From NCBI RefSeq assembly GCF_036320965.1, contig NC_092270.1, positions 15,992,775 to 16,056,774 on the forward strand: DNA of 64,000 bases. The letters are read 5' to 3'. Every line of letters begins with the position of its first letter. Position 1 is the first letter of the stretch. Made by a program: the position numbers and the translations under genes. A model generated the notes under the pieces. It worked only from the letters and a program-made list of their open reading frames with translations. It did no database searches and had not been told where the DNA came from. The DNA is from Panulirus ornatus (lineage: Eukaryota; Arthropoda; Malacostraca; Decapoda; Palinuridae). Shown here piece after piece: positions 34,586 to 45,240 of this stretch.

Positions 34586-35860
34586 AGAGACCAGTAATCA
34601 GTCTGGTACGTGAGCTGTTCCCACCATCCTGCTGCTCCCACCTTGTGTGACCAGTGGTGAAGGTTGAGCATTTCAGGAAGGCGCTGGTGGTTCCCTCCCT
34701 CACTGAGAGTTCTTCACGCGCGGGGCAAGACATTGACTGGTCTCAGTGACAAGTTGGCCCAGCAGGGTTCACCTGGTGCCCACAGTGGAGCAGAACGGGA
34801 AGCATAAACGCTTCAGCAAACAGACTCTTGACGCTAGACTGAAAAATAGAAGCAAACTGGGTAAGACATGTGCAGCGAGGTCGATGTTCTTCACCTCAGA
34901 CCACTTCTATTGACGGCGAACCCAAATACTGAACACTGTGTGGCGATGACCGTAATGGATAAGGTTATAGTATTGACGGTAAGTTCGTTGAAGCGTTACG
35001 AAATGTGAGAGATATCGACCAAAAGGCAAAGATCAATTGAGCAACGAAGTTACATCAGTTTGGCTGACTATGTGCAGCAAGAGGGTGTTAGGCCAAGACA
35101 CAGACAACATCGCTTGATTAAGATGGCTACCAGGCTGTTGCCTGAACCTCAACCAATATGTATTATAATCACAAATTATAGAAGAGAATATCATTATGGT
35201 TTACAGTAGCCTGTATGTGAGACAGGTGGCTATATGATTCAATATACATTGTGTATTACCTCGAGTACATGTGAAACGTTTGTACGAATAACAAAAAGAG
35301 ACGTTTATTATATGACCACCTTCATGTGTATCATTGCCCCAGTACCTCCCATGTGATATCCTCGACCCATCGTGAACTCACGTATTTCTTACGTTAGTGT
35401 TTTCATCTTAGTAAAAGTTTTGTTAATCATCCTTTATCTTGGATGTGTCCTGCTTACTGTTGCCCACCGAAACGTTCTGTGCTACACTCTACCCAGCTCA
35501 GAGACCTGATATTCCCGGTGAGACAGCGCCATCTGCAGGAAAATATTTACATCTGTTCGTTTCTCATTGTTGACAAAGCCTTTTATCATGTGTGGGACTT
35601 TGTTTTCTTTGTATATGGATGACGATAGTGAAGCAAACATGAAGAAGTTCCCGCTCATTCTAAGTAGCTAAAACCTGATGGTATACTTTTCCCTCCAGAC
35701 ACAAGTAGGAGAAAGATTGTCATCCTTAAACATCAGGAGAGTCAGGTCTCACAAGAGACGCTGTTAACTCCAAAAGGGAGACGAGGAAGATAGTGTGGGT
35801 GGGTGACATTACGGGTGAGGTGCATCCTGGTTGAGGGGGCACTACTGGTGAAGTGCACTG
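34586..35860. other. Spacer, no gene recognised
   Basis: About 1.3 kb without tandem structure. Short open frames on both strands have no recognisable domain. Confidence 0.5.
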
Positions 35861-35861
35861 T

Positions 35862-36195
35862 GGGTGTGGGGAACTGTGGATGAGGGGAACTGCTGGTTAG
35901 TGGCACTGTAGGTGAGGGACACTGTGAGTGAGGGACACTATGAGTGAGACATTGTGGGTGAGGGACACTGTGAGTGAGGGACACTATGAGTGAGACATTG
36001 TGGGTGAGGGACACTGTGAGTGAGACATTGTGGGTGAGGGACACTGTGAGTGAGGGACACTATGAGTGAGACATTGTGGGTGAGGGACACTGTGAGTGAG
36101 GGACACTATGAGTGAGACATTGTGGGTGAGGGACACTGTGAGTGAGGGACACTATGAGTGAGACATTGTGGGTGAGGGACACTGTGAGTGAGTGT
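35862..36195. repeat. About 46-bp minisatellite built on GTGAGGGACACT
   Basis: The unit is GACATTGTGGGTGAGGGACA plus CTGTGAGTGAGGGACACTAT plus GAGTGA (46 bp). It is itself made of repeated (GTGAG)(GGACACT) modules; some copies lack one module. Confidence 0.9.
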
Positions 36196-36540
36196 CCAAT
36201 ATATGAGACACTTCACTCGACCCTGAACGCCCGCTACATGTGAGGGAGAGATGCCCTAAGTATGAAACTGCAGACAGACGATCTTCTTGCATTACCCAGT
36301 GCTCAACGCCTGACCTCTCCCAGCGAGAGCAAGACGAGCGCTGGTGACGTAGCGCAGCAGCGCGCCAGGTTGACCTGACGTGACCAACTTTCATTGGTTA
36401 GACAAGAGAGTAACAGCCTAGCTCATTCATCCATCTTTGGTCAATCATTTTTCCTTTGATCTCTGATTTTTGTACATATACCGAGACCAGACTGCACTGT
36501 CCTAATACTTGAAAATATGACACAAGTCACGAAGCTTTGT
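36196..36540. other. Spacer, no gene recognised
   Basis: Unique sequence between two arrays. Nothing is identified. Confidence 0.5.
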
Positions 36541-36880
36541 GTTATGTTGTGTTGTGTTGTGTTGTATCGTGATGTGTTGAGTTGTATTGTGTTGTGTTGT
36601 ATCGTGATGTGTTGTGTTGTGTTGTATCATGATGTGTTGTGTTGTGTTGTGTTGTGTTGTATCGTGATGTGTTGTGTTGTGTTGTGTTGTGTTGTATCAT
36701 GATGTGTTGTGTTGTGTTGTGTTGTGTTGTATCGTGATGTGTTGTGTTGTGTCGTGTTGTATCATGATGTGTTGTGTTGTGTTGTGTTGTGTTGTATCGT
36801 GATGTGTTGTGTTGTATCGTGATGTGTTGTGTTGTGTCGTGTTGTATCATGATGTGTTGCGTTGTGTTGTGTTGTGTTAC
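36541..36880. repeat. (TGTGT)n-type array with ATCGTGATG inserts
   Basis: GTTGTGTTGTGTTGT runs alternate with ATC(G/A)TGATGTGTTG at irregular 30-60 bp spacing. Spurious Cys/Val-rich and His/Thr-rich frames result on the two strands. Confidence 0.95.
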
Positions 36881-37165
36881 TGTGCACCTAAATACAATCA
36901 CAGTTCTGGGTTGTACCAGAGTTTGGTTGTATCGCTGGTATGAACTTTGGCTAGCTTACTGACCATCTTCCTGAGCTGTATGAGACAAGATGAGATCACC
37001 AGCAACAAACTGGTACATGCTGAAATATATCAGTCCCTCCCCTCTGCTCCCCAACTGACTGACTGTCACTCTGGCCTCTGTGTCCTGTCTGCTCTACCCC
37101 CATCACCCATCACCCCGCCGCCTCTCACCTCCCACTTTATCTACCCATCCCTTCCCCTCATCATG
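36881..37165. other. Spacer upstream of the channel exons
   Basis: An open frame from 36947 runs into the 62-bp repeat and the exon at 37470, but its first part has no channel similarity, so it is probably intronic. Confidence 0.5.
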
Positions 37166-37445
37166 GTCACTTCCCTCACCTACTGCCTGGCTGGCCACTG
37201 CCACCTGTGTGTCCTGTCCGTCCCTCCGCCACTTCCCTCACCTACTGCCTGGCTGGCCATTGCCACCTGTGTGTCCTGTCCGTCCCTCCGCCACTTCCCT
37301 CACCTACTGTCTGGCTGGCCACTGCCACCTGTGTGTCCTGTCCGTCCCTCCGCCACTTCCCTCACCTACTGCCTGGCTGGCCACTGCCACCTGTGTGTCC
37401 TGTCCGTCCCTCCGCCACTTCCCTCACCTACTGCCTGGCTGACTG
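37166..37445. repeat. 62-bp pyrimidine-rich minisatellite (about 4.5 copies) before an exon
   Basis: The unit is GTCCCTCCGCCACTTCCCTC plus ACCTACTGCCTGGCTGGCCA plus CTGCCACCTGTGTGTCCTGT plus CC. Copies start at about 37222, 37284 and every 62 bp after. The array ends about 25 bp before the acceptor of the exon at 37470 and supplies its pyrimidine-rich upstream region. Confidence 0.93.
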
Positions 37446-37469
37446 GCTGGCCACCACTACTGCTGGCAG

Positions 37470-37604
37470 TCGTCAAGACCACGCAGGAGCTGGAGCTGGT
37501 GTGGTACGAGGACTCGCCCATCAAGATGTACAAGAGGCTCACACTGCCACAGTTCCAGCTGAAGGAGATCAAGGTGGACACCTGCACTCAGTCCTTCCAC
37601 ATTG
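37470..37604 (+). CDS. Cys-loop anion channel exon, end of the ligand-binding domain
   Basis: After acceptor CTGCTGGCAG the exon encodes 44 complete codons: TTQELELVWYEDSPI, MYKRLTLPQFQLKEIKV and DTCTQSFHI. It ends ATTG|GTGAGT, a strong donor in phase 1. This matches the stretch before M1 in glycine-, histamine- and glutamate-gated chloride channels (LTLPQF.LKE). The Cys of DTC pairs with the Cys of NYSC in the next exon at C-x10-C, the second disulphide (loop C) that marks glycine-receptor-like subunits. The exon start is inferred; an alternative acceptor is CACGCAG (37486). The product is a pentameric plasma-membrane chloride channel subunit. Ligand specificity cannot be read from this part. 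Confidence 0.88.
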
Positions 37605-38260
37605 GTGAGTCGTGAGGTTAATTGTATCAGCCATGGCTTCACGTAACCCACTTATAATATCGAGTGGACTTACAGTTGCTGTAATGTATTAAATACCATT
37701 AATGTATTAGCTACAGTAGTGCAGTTATGATATCGAATGCGCTAATACTCGCTGTAATATATTAACTACAGTTAAACGTAATGGCGAGTCCCGTATGTAT
37801 CAGAGATAGCCATACTCTCCTTATTTTAGTGACAGATCCATGTAATCCGTTACTGGTGAGTTCAGTTATCGTGCTAATCATACCTATGGTCGATCAGGTG
37901 AATTAGTTACATCATTTCATCACTGTATCTGTGACATCACTCGTTAATAACTCTACAGTAATTACTGTGTCCATCTACTCATTTATTTGTGTATATACAT
38001 TATCTACTGTGACAGTAACAGCATCAACATTATTCTCTTGTGGTAAACATATCCTCGATACACAATAATTATGCTAACACTGAGATACAGACACACACAC
38101 TCAGTATAGCATATGTTAAAATGTAGATTAACTTACCAAATACAGTTAACTGAAAGGAAAACTATAAATGATTTTAATCATAGATTGAATAGATATTTCT
38201 CATAAAATCCACGACAGACATTACTCTGCGCCTCCTTAGCTATACGATTAGTTTACAAGT
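37605..38260. other. Intron between channel exons
   Basis: AT-rich intronic sequence following GTGAGT. No embedded gene is seen. Confidence 0.7.
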
Positions 38261-38264
38261 TTTC

Positions 38265-38425
38265 CTCTTTGATAACTCTGTACGTCTCTCTACTCCTGTC
38301 ATATTACTTTGATAACTCTGTACGTCTCTCTACTCCTGCCATATTACTTTGATAACTCTGTACGTCTCTCTACTCCTGCCATATTACTTTGATAACTCTG
38401 TACGTCTCTCTACTCCTGCCATATC
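38265..38425. repeat. 40-bp tandem repeat in the intron (4 copies)
   Basis: The unit is TTTGATAACTCTGTACGTCT plus CTCTACTCCTGCCATATTAC (starts 40 bp apart, for example TACGTCTC at 38281 and 38321). Nearly perfect. It lies about 155 bp before the next exon. Confidence 0.95.
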
Positions 38426-38578
38426 AATTCATTATTTTGTTCAGTTTTCACTATCACACACAGCTTCCTCAGGAACCAGTGGTTTGGTACAGTTTAAGTA
38501 TCATTTTCTTGGTACTCATAAGACCGTGGAGTTCTTGTGATCAGCCAGCGTGTGAGCCACACTGTATCATCACTACAG

Positions 38579-38794
38579 GGAACTACAGTTGCCTACAGGC
38601 GGTGTTTGAGCTAGAGCGGAACATCGGGTACCACCTGGTGCAGTCTTACCTGCCCACCTCGCTCATCGTGGTGGTGTCGTGGGTCAGCTTCTGGCTGGAT
38701 GTGGACGCCATCCCCTCCCGGGTCACCCTCGGGGTCACTACTCTCCTCACCGTCTGCTCTGAGTCCACCTCCTTCAGGGACAATATGCCCGTAC
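38579..38794 (+). CDS. Cys-loop anion channel exon, M1 and M2
   Basis: Acceptor CATCACTACAG, then (G)GG AAC joins in phase to give IGNYSCLQAVFELERNIGYH. M1 is YHLVQSYLPTSLIVVVSWVS, followed by FWLDVDAIPSRVTLG. M2 is RVTLGVTTLLTVCSESTSFR, with Pro at -2' and no Glu at -1', the signature of anion selectivity. M2 has the conserved Thr 6' and Leu 9'; Cys at 12' is uncommon. The end is inferred at 38794 (CCCGTAC|GTGGGT, phase 1). With the next exon this reads DNMPVLSYVEALD, the expected length between M2 and M3. The stronger-looking CCC|GTACGT at 38790 would break the phase. Intron retention stops at once (TAG at 38800). Confidence 0.92.
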
Positions 38795-39288
38795 GTGGGT
38801 AGGTGGGTGGAAGCCTTGCACTCACAGGTGGGTAGGTGGGTGGAAGCCTTGCATCCACAGATAGGTAGGTGGGTGGAAACCTTGCATGCACAGATAGGTA
38901 GGTGGGTGGAAACCTTGCATGCACAGATAGGTAGGTGGGTGGAAACCTTGCATCCACAGATAGGTAGGTGGGTGGAAACCTTGCACTCACAGATAGGTAG
39001 GTGGGTGGAGGCCTTGCACCCACAGATAGGTAGGTGGGTGGAAGCCTTGCACTTACAGATAGGTAGGTGGGTGGAAGTCTTGCATCCACAGATAGGTAGG
39101 TGGGTGGAAGCCTTGCATCCACAGATAGGTAGGTGGGTGGAAACCTTGCACTCACAGATATGTAGGTGGGTGGAAACCTTGCACTCACAGGTGGGTAGGT
39201 GGGTGGAAGCCTTGCATCCACAGATATGTAGGTGGGTGGAAGCCTTGCATCCACAGATATGTAGGTGGGTGGAAACCTTGCACGGAGA
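38795..39288. repeat. 33-bp minisatellite starting at the splice donor (about 15 copies)
   Basis: The unit is ATAGGTAGGTGGGTGGAAGC plus CTTGCATCCACAG (33 bp). The first copy starts with the intron's own first bases (GTGGGTAGGTGGGTGG). Each unit repeats GTAGGTGGGT (donor-like) and CACAG (acceptor-like). It is G-rich with GGTAGGTGGGTGG tracts that could form quadruplexes. 33 being a multiple of three keeps several false frames open. Confidence 0.95.
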
Positions 39289-39429
39289 GAATATCTGGCA
39301 TCATGTATGATAGTGAGAGACCCAGTGTGGTCGTGTAAAAGTTAAGCAACAGATATTGTGAGACGTTTCTTAGTAAGCAAGTATATGATCCGGGCATATG
39401 AGGTGAGCAGGAAGACATACGTGTGTCTG

Positions 39430-39870
39430 CAGGTAGGAGGTGCTGATGCAGGGATAACATTGCCCGGGACCCACATCCTCAGTTGTGATCCTCAACGTCT
39501 CCAAAGCACTGGACAGGATGTTGCATACGTCTTTACTGTCTATAGGTTCTCTGCCTCTCTCTTTCACATTTCCATGTTTAGTTGTTGTACTCGCGGTAAT
39601 CGATGATGAGACTTCTCCCTATTTCCCTCACAAGGTTGTACCTTAGGGTTGTGTTCTATCATCTACCCACTTTCTCTTCGTTCCTTCCATGATCCTTCCT
39701 TAGCGTCTGCCTCCGTCCAGTTTTACGCCCATGATTCCTCTGGACATGTTTCAACCCTCCTCTCCCTGCCTTCTTCTCCATATAACTCGCTCATTGTCTC
39801 GCGCTGAACATGATAACTCAGACCAGCGCAACATTTTGGAGTTTGCGATAATGTTCATTTTGTCATGAGC
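39430..39870 (+). mobile_element. Jockey-like RT fragment in the channel intron (decayed)
   Basis: A plus-strand frame reads VSKALDRMLHTSLLS, VVVLAVIDDETSPYFPHKVV, then GCVLSSTHFLF, and in a shifted frame SASVQFYAHDSSGHVSTL. This matches the 'D.SKAFDRVWH..LL', 'G.PQG.VLSPTLFL' and 'YADDSTLH' blocks of jockey-type reverse transcriptases. The catalytic YADD is YAHD and stops are present. It is on the opposite strand to, and of a different family from, the LINE at 40805. Confidence 0.55.
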
Positions 39871-40330
39871 CCTTCACACGGAGCAAGACAGGACACAGGA
39901 TGATCATACTGGGGAACTCAGTCCAGGATGTGACACACATGATGAAGGATGCAACTGTGGAAGGAAAGATTAAACAGAAAGAATTTATTTGATCTCATAG
40001 TAAGAAAACAGAAGTGATCAAAAATAGCTAAATGAACCACAGGAATACACTGAACTGAATGGATAAAACACTGTAGTGGGAAAAGTTGTAAATGAATTGT
40101 TAAATATTTCTACTTGTAAGTAAATGATTAAAAAATCGACGAGTTTGTTAATGGATTAGTATTTCAACTTGTAAATGAATGGATTAATATTTCTACTTGT
40201 AAATGAATGGACTGATATTTCTCCTTGTAAGTGGATTAACATTTCTACTTGTAAGTAAATGTAATAACATATCTACCAAGTTTGACTTCATTTTTCTGTC
40301 CCACTTGCCATATGAAGTCATTCTCTGGCA
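39871..40330. other. Intron remainder before the M3 exon
   Basis: AT-rich with a repeated ATTTCTACTTGTAA(A/G)T motif (for example at 40107, 40164 and 40190). It ends with TTCTCTGGCAG, the acceptor of the M3 exon. Confidence 0.6.
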
Positions 40331-40331
40331 G

Positions 40332-40644
40332 TGTCGTACGTCGAGGCTCTGGACATCTGGATGGGGTCGTGTACGGCCTTTGTGTTCCTGGCGCTGCTGG
40401 AGTTTACGGTGGTCAGCCACATCGCTCGCCACCACCGCCGTTTCCTCTTCTGGGTTCAGCGTACGGGCGTCCCATCCCCTCCCACCACCACCGCCGCTCT
40501 GGCACGCCCGGCGGGGAGTGACAGTCCCCCATCCACGGCCCCAGCTACACCATCGTCCAAGCTGCCGCCTCTCAGGCTGACAACCAGGGAGCCGCCCTCA
40601 CCAACCACAGAGACGCCAGCCAGCATGTGGACACTGCCACACTG
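40332..40644 (+). CDS. Cys-loop anion channel exon, M3 and cytoplasmic loop
   Basis: From acceptor TCTCTGGCAG the frame (C)TG TCG TAC gives LSYVEALDIWMGSCTAFVF and LALLEFTVVSHIARHHRRF. This is M3 of the glycine-receptor-like group and the start of the intracellular loop. About 60 residues rich in Pro, Thr and Ser follow (TTTAALARPAGSDSPPST, TREPPSPTTETPAS), as expected of the variable M3-M4 loop. The frame meets TGA at 40646-40648. The exon either splices at the weak donor ACTG|GTGACA (40645) towards an unseen M4 exon, or the protein ends without M4. The better donor ATGG|GTGAGG (40654) would include the stop. No M4 helix (usually IDK.SR..FP..F..FN..YW) is found up to 42.7 kb. Confidence 0.85.
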
Positions 40645-40804
40645 GTGACATGGGTGAGGATATTGACCCTGCTTCTCTCATCACACTGAAAGAATATTGA
40701 AGAAAAACATTTATCTTGATTACTTAATAAAAGGCAATGGAAGGAGGCCAGTTTAGCGACAGTGTGAATGTTTAATTACTAATTTATGATTACCTACTCG
40801 CACT

Positions 40805-42715
40805 ATATTGGAAGGGAGTTTTAAACTTGTTGGACCCCATCTCTTGAACATTCTTTACCATCATACAACTCAAATCTATGTATACTGTCATTATTGACCA
40901 TGTCGTCAGGGATTTTGTTCCATTCATCTTATGCTATAAAAGAACTTCTTTACATCCTCTTAATATGTTTCTAGTTAGATATTGTTATGTTCTCTGGCAT
41001 CTCTCGAGGAACTGTTCAATGTTTACATCATCTATCTGTTCTGAAACCTTACATGGTGTAATCAGGTCACCCCTCACTCTTTTCTCTTCCAAGGTGGGTA
41101 CACTTATAGCCTCTTTTCTTTCCCCATAGCTCACCTGTCTTAATTCTGTAACTATCGCTGTTGCTCTCCTCTAAGTCTTCTCTATTTGCTCTTTGTGCTT
41201 CTTTAGGTGAAGTGACCAATTTGAGAAGCATATCTTAGTTTTGGTCTTACGTAGGATATGATCAGCTTTCTGAATACTTCCTGATACATATACGTAAATA
41301 CTGCTGTAACATTTGCCAGCAGACAGTTTGTCTTCTGTACTATTCTCCTGATGTGGGATTCTGGCAACAGGTGAGGAACGATGTCGCCTCCCAAGTATAT
41401 GTCTCACACAGATCCTATACCTTATTTCCTGCTAGATGATAGAATCATTGAAGCCTTCTTTTACATCCTTTGTCTCCTTCAATGAGGCAATTTTATCTCA
41501 ATGGAAGGAATTTTCCCTTTATTCCTGCCTGGTGACCCAGCTTCTTAATCAACCTTCCCTGCGGTATAGTGTCAAATGCTCTCCTGCAGTACAGATACAA
41601 GCCAAGCTCACTCTCTCTTAAAAATGTAAGAAGTTTGCTATACACGACCTCCGTGCTCTACAACTGCTGTTTCTCACTTAAGTAATTTCTCGTGTGTAGA
41701 AATCATTTTTTCCAGAGCCTTCCAGACCACACCCATCACGGAGGGTGGTCTGTAGGTCAGGGTCTCTTCCTGGTCTTCCCTCTTATTGACAGTGACATTT
41801 TGTACAGTATTTCATGTGGTGGATCTAATGTATCCTCACACACCTTCAGCACGTATGGTAGATTTCTATCAGGGCCATGAACCTTGTGTGGGTCAAGTCT
41901 TTTAATGTTCTATTGAAATTTTTTCTATATAACTTGATTTCTAAATCCTCCCCATGCCGTTATCTGGTGCTGGGGCTATAATGCCTTCCACTGTGGAAAC
42001 AATATTGAACTTGTAACTCACATCCTCACATATCCTTACATCGACAGTTTAGCTTCTTAACCGACAACTGACTACTGATGGATTTATGAAATTTTTGCAG
42101 ATTTTCTCTTGCCTTGTCCACAATATTCTTTTCAAAGTTCCTCCTTTCTTATCGGGTTACTCATTCTTTACCTTCTTACACCTTGGAAATAATGGTAGAC
42201 TGGAGTTGCGCCTGTATCTTCGCCACTGCACATTTTGAAGCACCATTGCTTTTTGACATCTTTTGATAAACTATTCTTTCGTCCTTCTTACCATCCCTTC
42301 TGTATTTGAGTGTTGAGGTACGCATGTGTCTACTCCATTATAAATCTAACAAACCTCCCTCCACAAAGCCCTGGCTTCAGGCAACTGAACTCCTTACCTA
42401 ATCTCTACCTTAGATATTGTCGGGGTTTATGAAGTTTCCACGATAATATCTCCTCATTCTGTCTTGTGTCACCTTTGTCTTTTTAATGTCCCCAATTACC
42501 AAATAGAGATACTTAAGCATTACACGATTACGTCTTCCATCTAGTGCGCGGTATATGATATTCTCAATATTCACGTTGATATGTGCGAAGACAAGATCGA
42601 GTACTGATGGCATATTCGTCCCTCATACTACGGTGCTCACGTACGTGCAGGTTGGTATGGGAAACTGATCTGCATATGTGCTAAACACAGGTCTCGATGA
42701 CTCTCTGTCGCCATG
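40805..42715 (-). mobile_element. CR1/L2-like LINE, decayed but long (endonuclease end to C-terminus)
   Basis: Reading the minus strand from 42620: NMPSVLDLVFAHINVNIENI then YRALDGRRNRV is the end of the endonuclease ('S.LDLVFT', 'I.Y.APLG.SDH'). Around 41880-41500 come GPDRNLPYVLKVCEDTLDPP, LYKMSLS and, after shifts, LYCRRAFDTIPQGRLIKKLG, which are RT blocks of the CR1 type. At 41400-41200 the post-RT block appears (EVFRKLIISYVRPKLRYASQ). At 41100-40805 degraded tail motifs end it. Many frameshifts and stops are present. Its 5' side abuts the 26-bp satellite. Confidence 0.75.
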
Positions 42716-45240
42716 AGAATCTACATTTCAAAGTGTGTCTCATTATGCCACAGAAACACAAAGGGAACATATAACACAGTAACATAATGGGAACATATGC
42801 AACAGTAACACAATGGGAACATATGCCGCAGTAAAACAATGGGAACATATGTCATAGTAACACAGTGGGAAAATATATAACGGTAACACAATGGTAACAT
42901 ATGCCACAGTAACATAATGTTAACATGTGCCACAGTAAGACAATGGGAACATATGACACATTAGCACACTGGGAACATATACCACAGTAACACAATGGGA
43001 ACATATGCCACAGTAACACAATGGGAACATATACTACAGTAACACAATGGGAACATATGCCAGAGTAACACAATGGGAACATATGCCACAGTAACACAAT
43101 GGAAACATATACCACAGTAACAAGGTGGAAACATATGGCACAGTAACACAGTGGGAACATATGCCACAGAAACACAATGGGAACATAAGCCACAGAAACA
43201 CAATGGGAACGTATACCACAGCAACACAATGGGAACATATACCACAGCAACACAATGGAAACATATACCACGGTAACAAAGTGGAAACATATACCACAGA
43301 TACACAATGGGAACATATACCAGAGTAACACAATGGGAACATATACCACAGTAACACAATGGGAACATATACCACAATAACAGAATGGGAACATATACCA
43401 CAGTAACACAATGGGAACATATGCCACAGAAACACTATGGGAACATGTGCCACAGTAACACAATGGGAACATATACAACAGTAACACAATGGGAACATAT
43501 GCTATGGTAACACAATGAGAACATATGCCACAGTTGCACAATGGGAACATGTACCACAGTAACAAAGTGGAAACATATGGCACAGTAAGACAGTGGGAAC
43601 ATATGCCAGAGTAACATAATGGGAACATATGCCACAGTAACGCAGTGGAAATAAATGCCAGAATAACACAATGGAAACATATGCCACAGTTACACAATGG
43701 GAACATATGCCACAGTAACACAGTGGGAACATATGTCACAGTAAACAAATGGTAACATATGCCAGAGTAACATAATGGGAATATATGCCACAGTAACACA
43801 ATGGGAACATATGTCACAGTAACACAATGGTAACACCCGCCACAGTAAAATAATGGTAACATATGCTAGAGTAATACAGTGGGAACCTATGCCAGAGTAA
43901 CAAAATGGGAACATATGCCACAGGAACATAGTGGGAAAATATGTCACAGTAACACAAGGGGAACATATTCCAAAGTAATACACTGGGAACATATGCCATA
44001 ATAACACAATGGGAACATATGCCACAGTAACACAATGGGAACATATGCCACAGTAACACAGTGGGAACATATGTAGCAGTAACACAATGGTAACATATGC
44101 CAGAGTAACAAAATGGAAACATATGCCACAGTAACACAGTTAGAATCACATGCCACAGTAGCACAGTGGGAACATATGCTACAGTAACACAATGGTAACA
44201 TATGCCACAGTAACAAAATTGGAACATATGCCAGAGTAACACAATTGGAACATATGCCACAGTAACATAACGGAAACATATGCCACAGTAACACAATAGG
44301 AACATTTGCCACAGTAACACTTTTAGGATCATATGCCAAAGTAACACTTTTAGGATCATATGCCACAGTAACACTTTTAGGATCATATGCCACAGTAACA
44401 TTATGAAAACATATGCCTCAGTAACTCAGTGGGAACATATGTCACAGTAACACAGTGGGAACATATGCCACAGTAATATAGGATCATATGCTACACTAAC
44501 ACAGCTATGATCATATGCCACAGCAAGACAATGGGAACATATGTCACAGTAACACATCGGGAATATATGCCACAGTATCACAGTAGGAACATATGCCACA
44601 GTAACACGGTGGGAACATATGCCACAGACACACAGTGGGAACATGTGCACAGTAACACGATGGGAACATATGCCACAGTAACACAACGGGAACATATACC
44701 ACAGTAAGAAAGTGGAAACATATGGGACAGTAATACAGTGGGAATATATGCCACAGTAATACAATGGGAACAAATGCCAGAGTAACAGAATGGGAACATA
44801 TGCAACAGTAATACAATGGGAACATATGCCACAGTAACAAAGTAAAACCATATGGCAAAGTAACACAGTGGGAACATATGTCAGAGTAACACAATGGGAA
44901 CATATGCCACAGTAACACGACGGGAACATATACCACAGCAACAAAGTGGAACCATATGGCACAGTAACACTGTGGGAACATATGGCCCAGTAACACAATG
45001 GGAACATGTGCCACAGTAACACAATGGGAACATATGAAAGAAAAACAAAGTGGGAACATATGCCACAGTAACACAATGGGAACATATGCCACAGTAACAC
45101 AGTGGGAACATATGTAACAGTGACACAATGGCAACATAAGCCACAGTAACATATTGTGAACATATGCCACAGTAAAACAATGGGAACATATGTCACAGTA
45201 ACACAATGGTACCATATGCCACTGTAACATAATGGTAAGA

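Noticed and set aside
38646..39310. Repeat frames (QIGRWVETLHP on plus, VDARLPPTYLS on minus)
   Set aside because: Translation of the 33-bp intronic minisatellite; the true exon frame stops at TAG in the first repeat.
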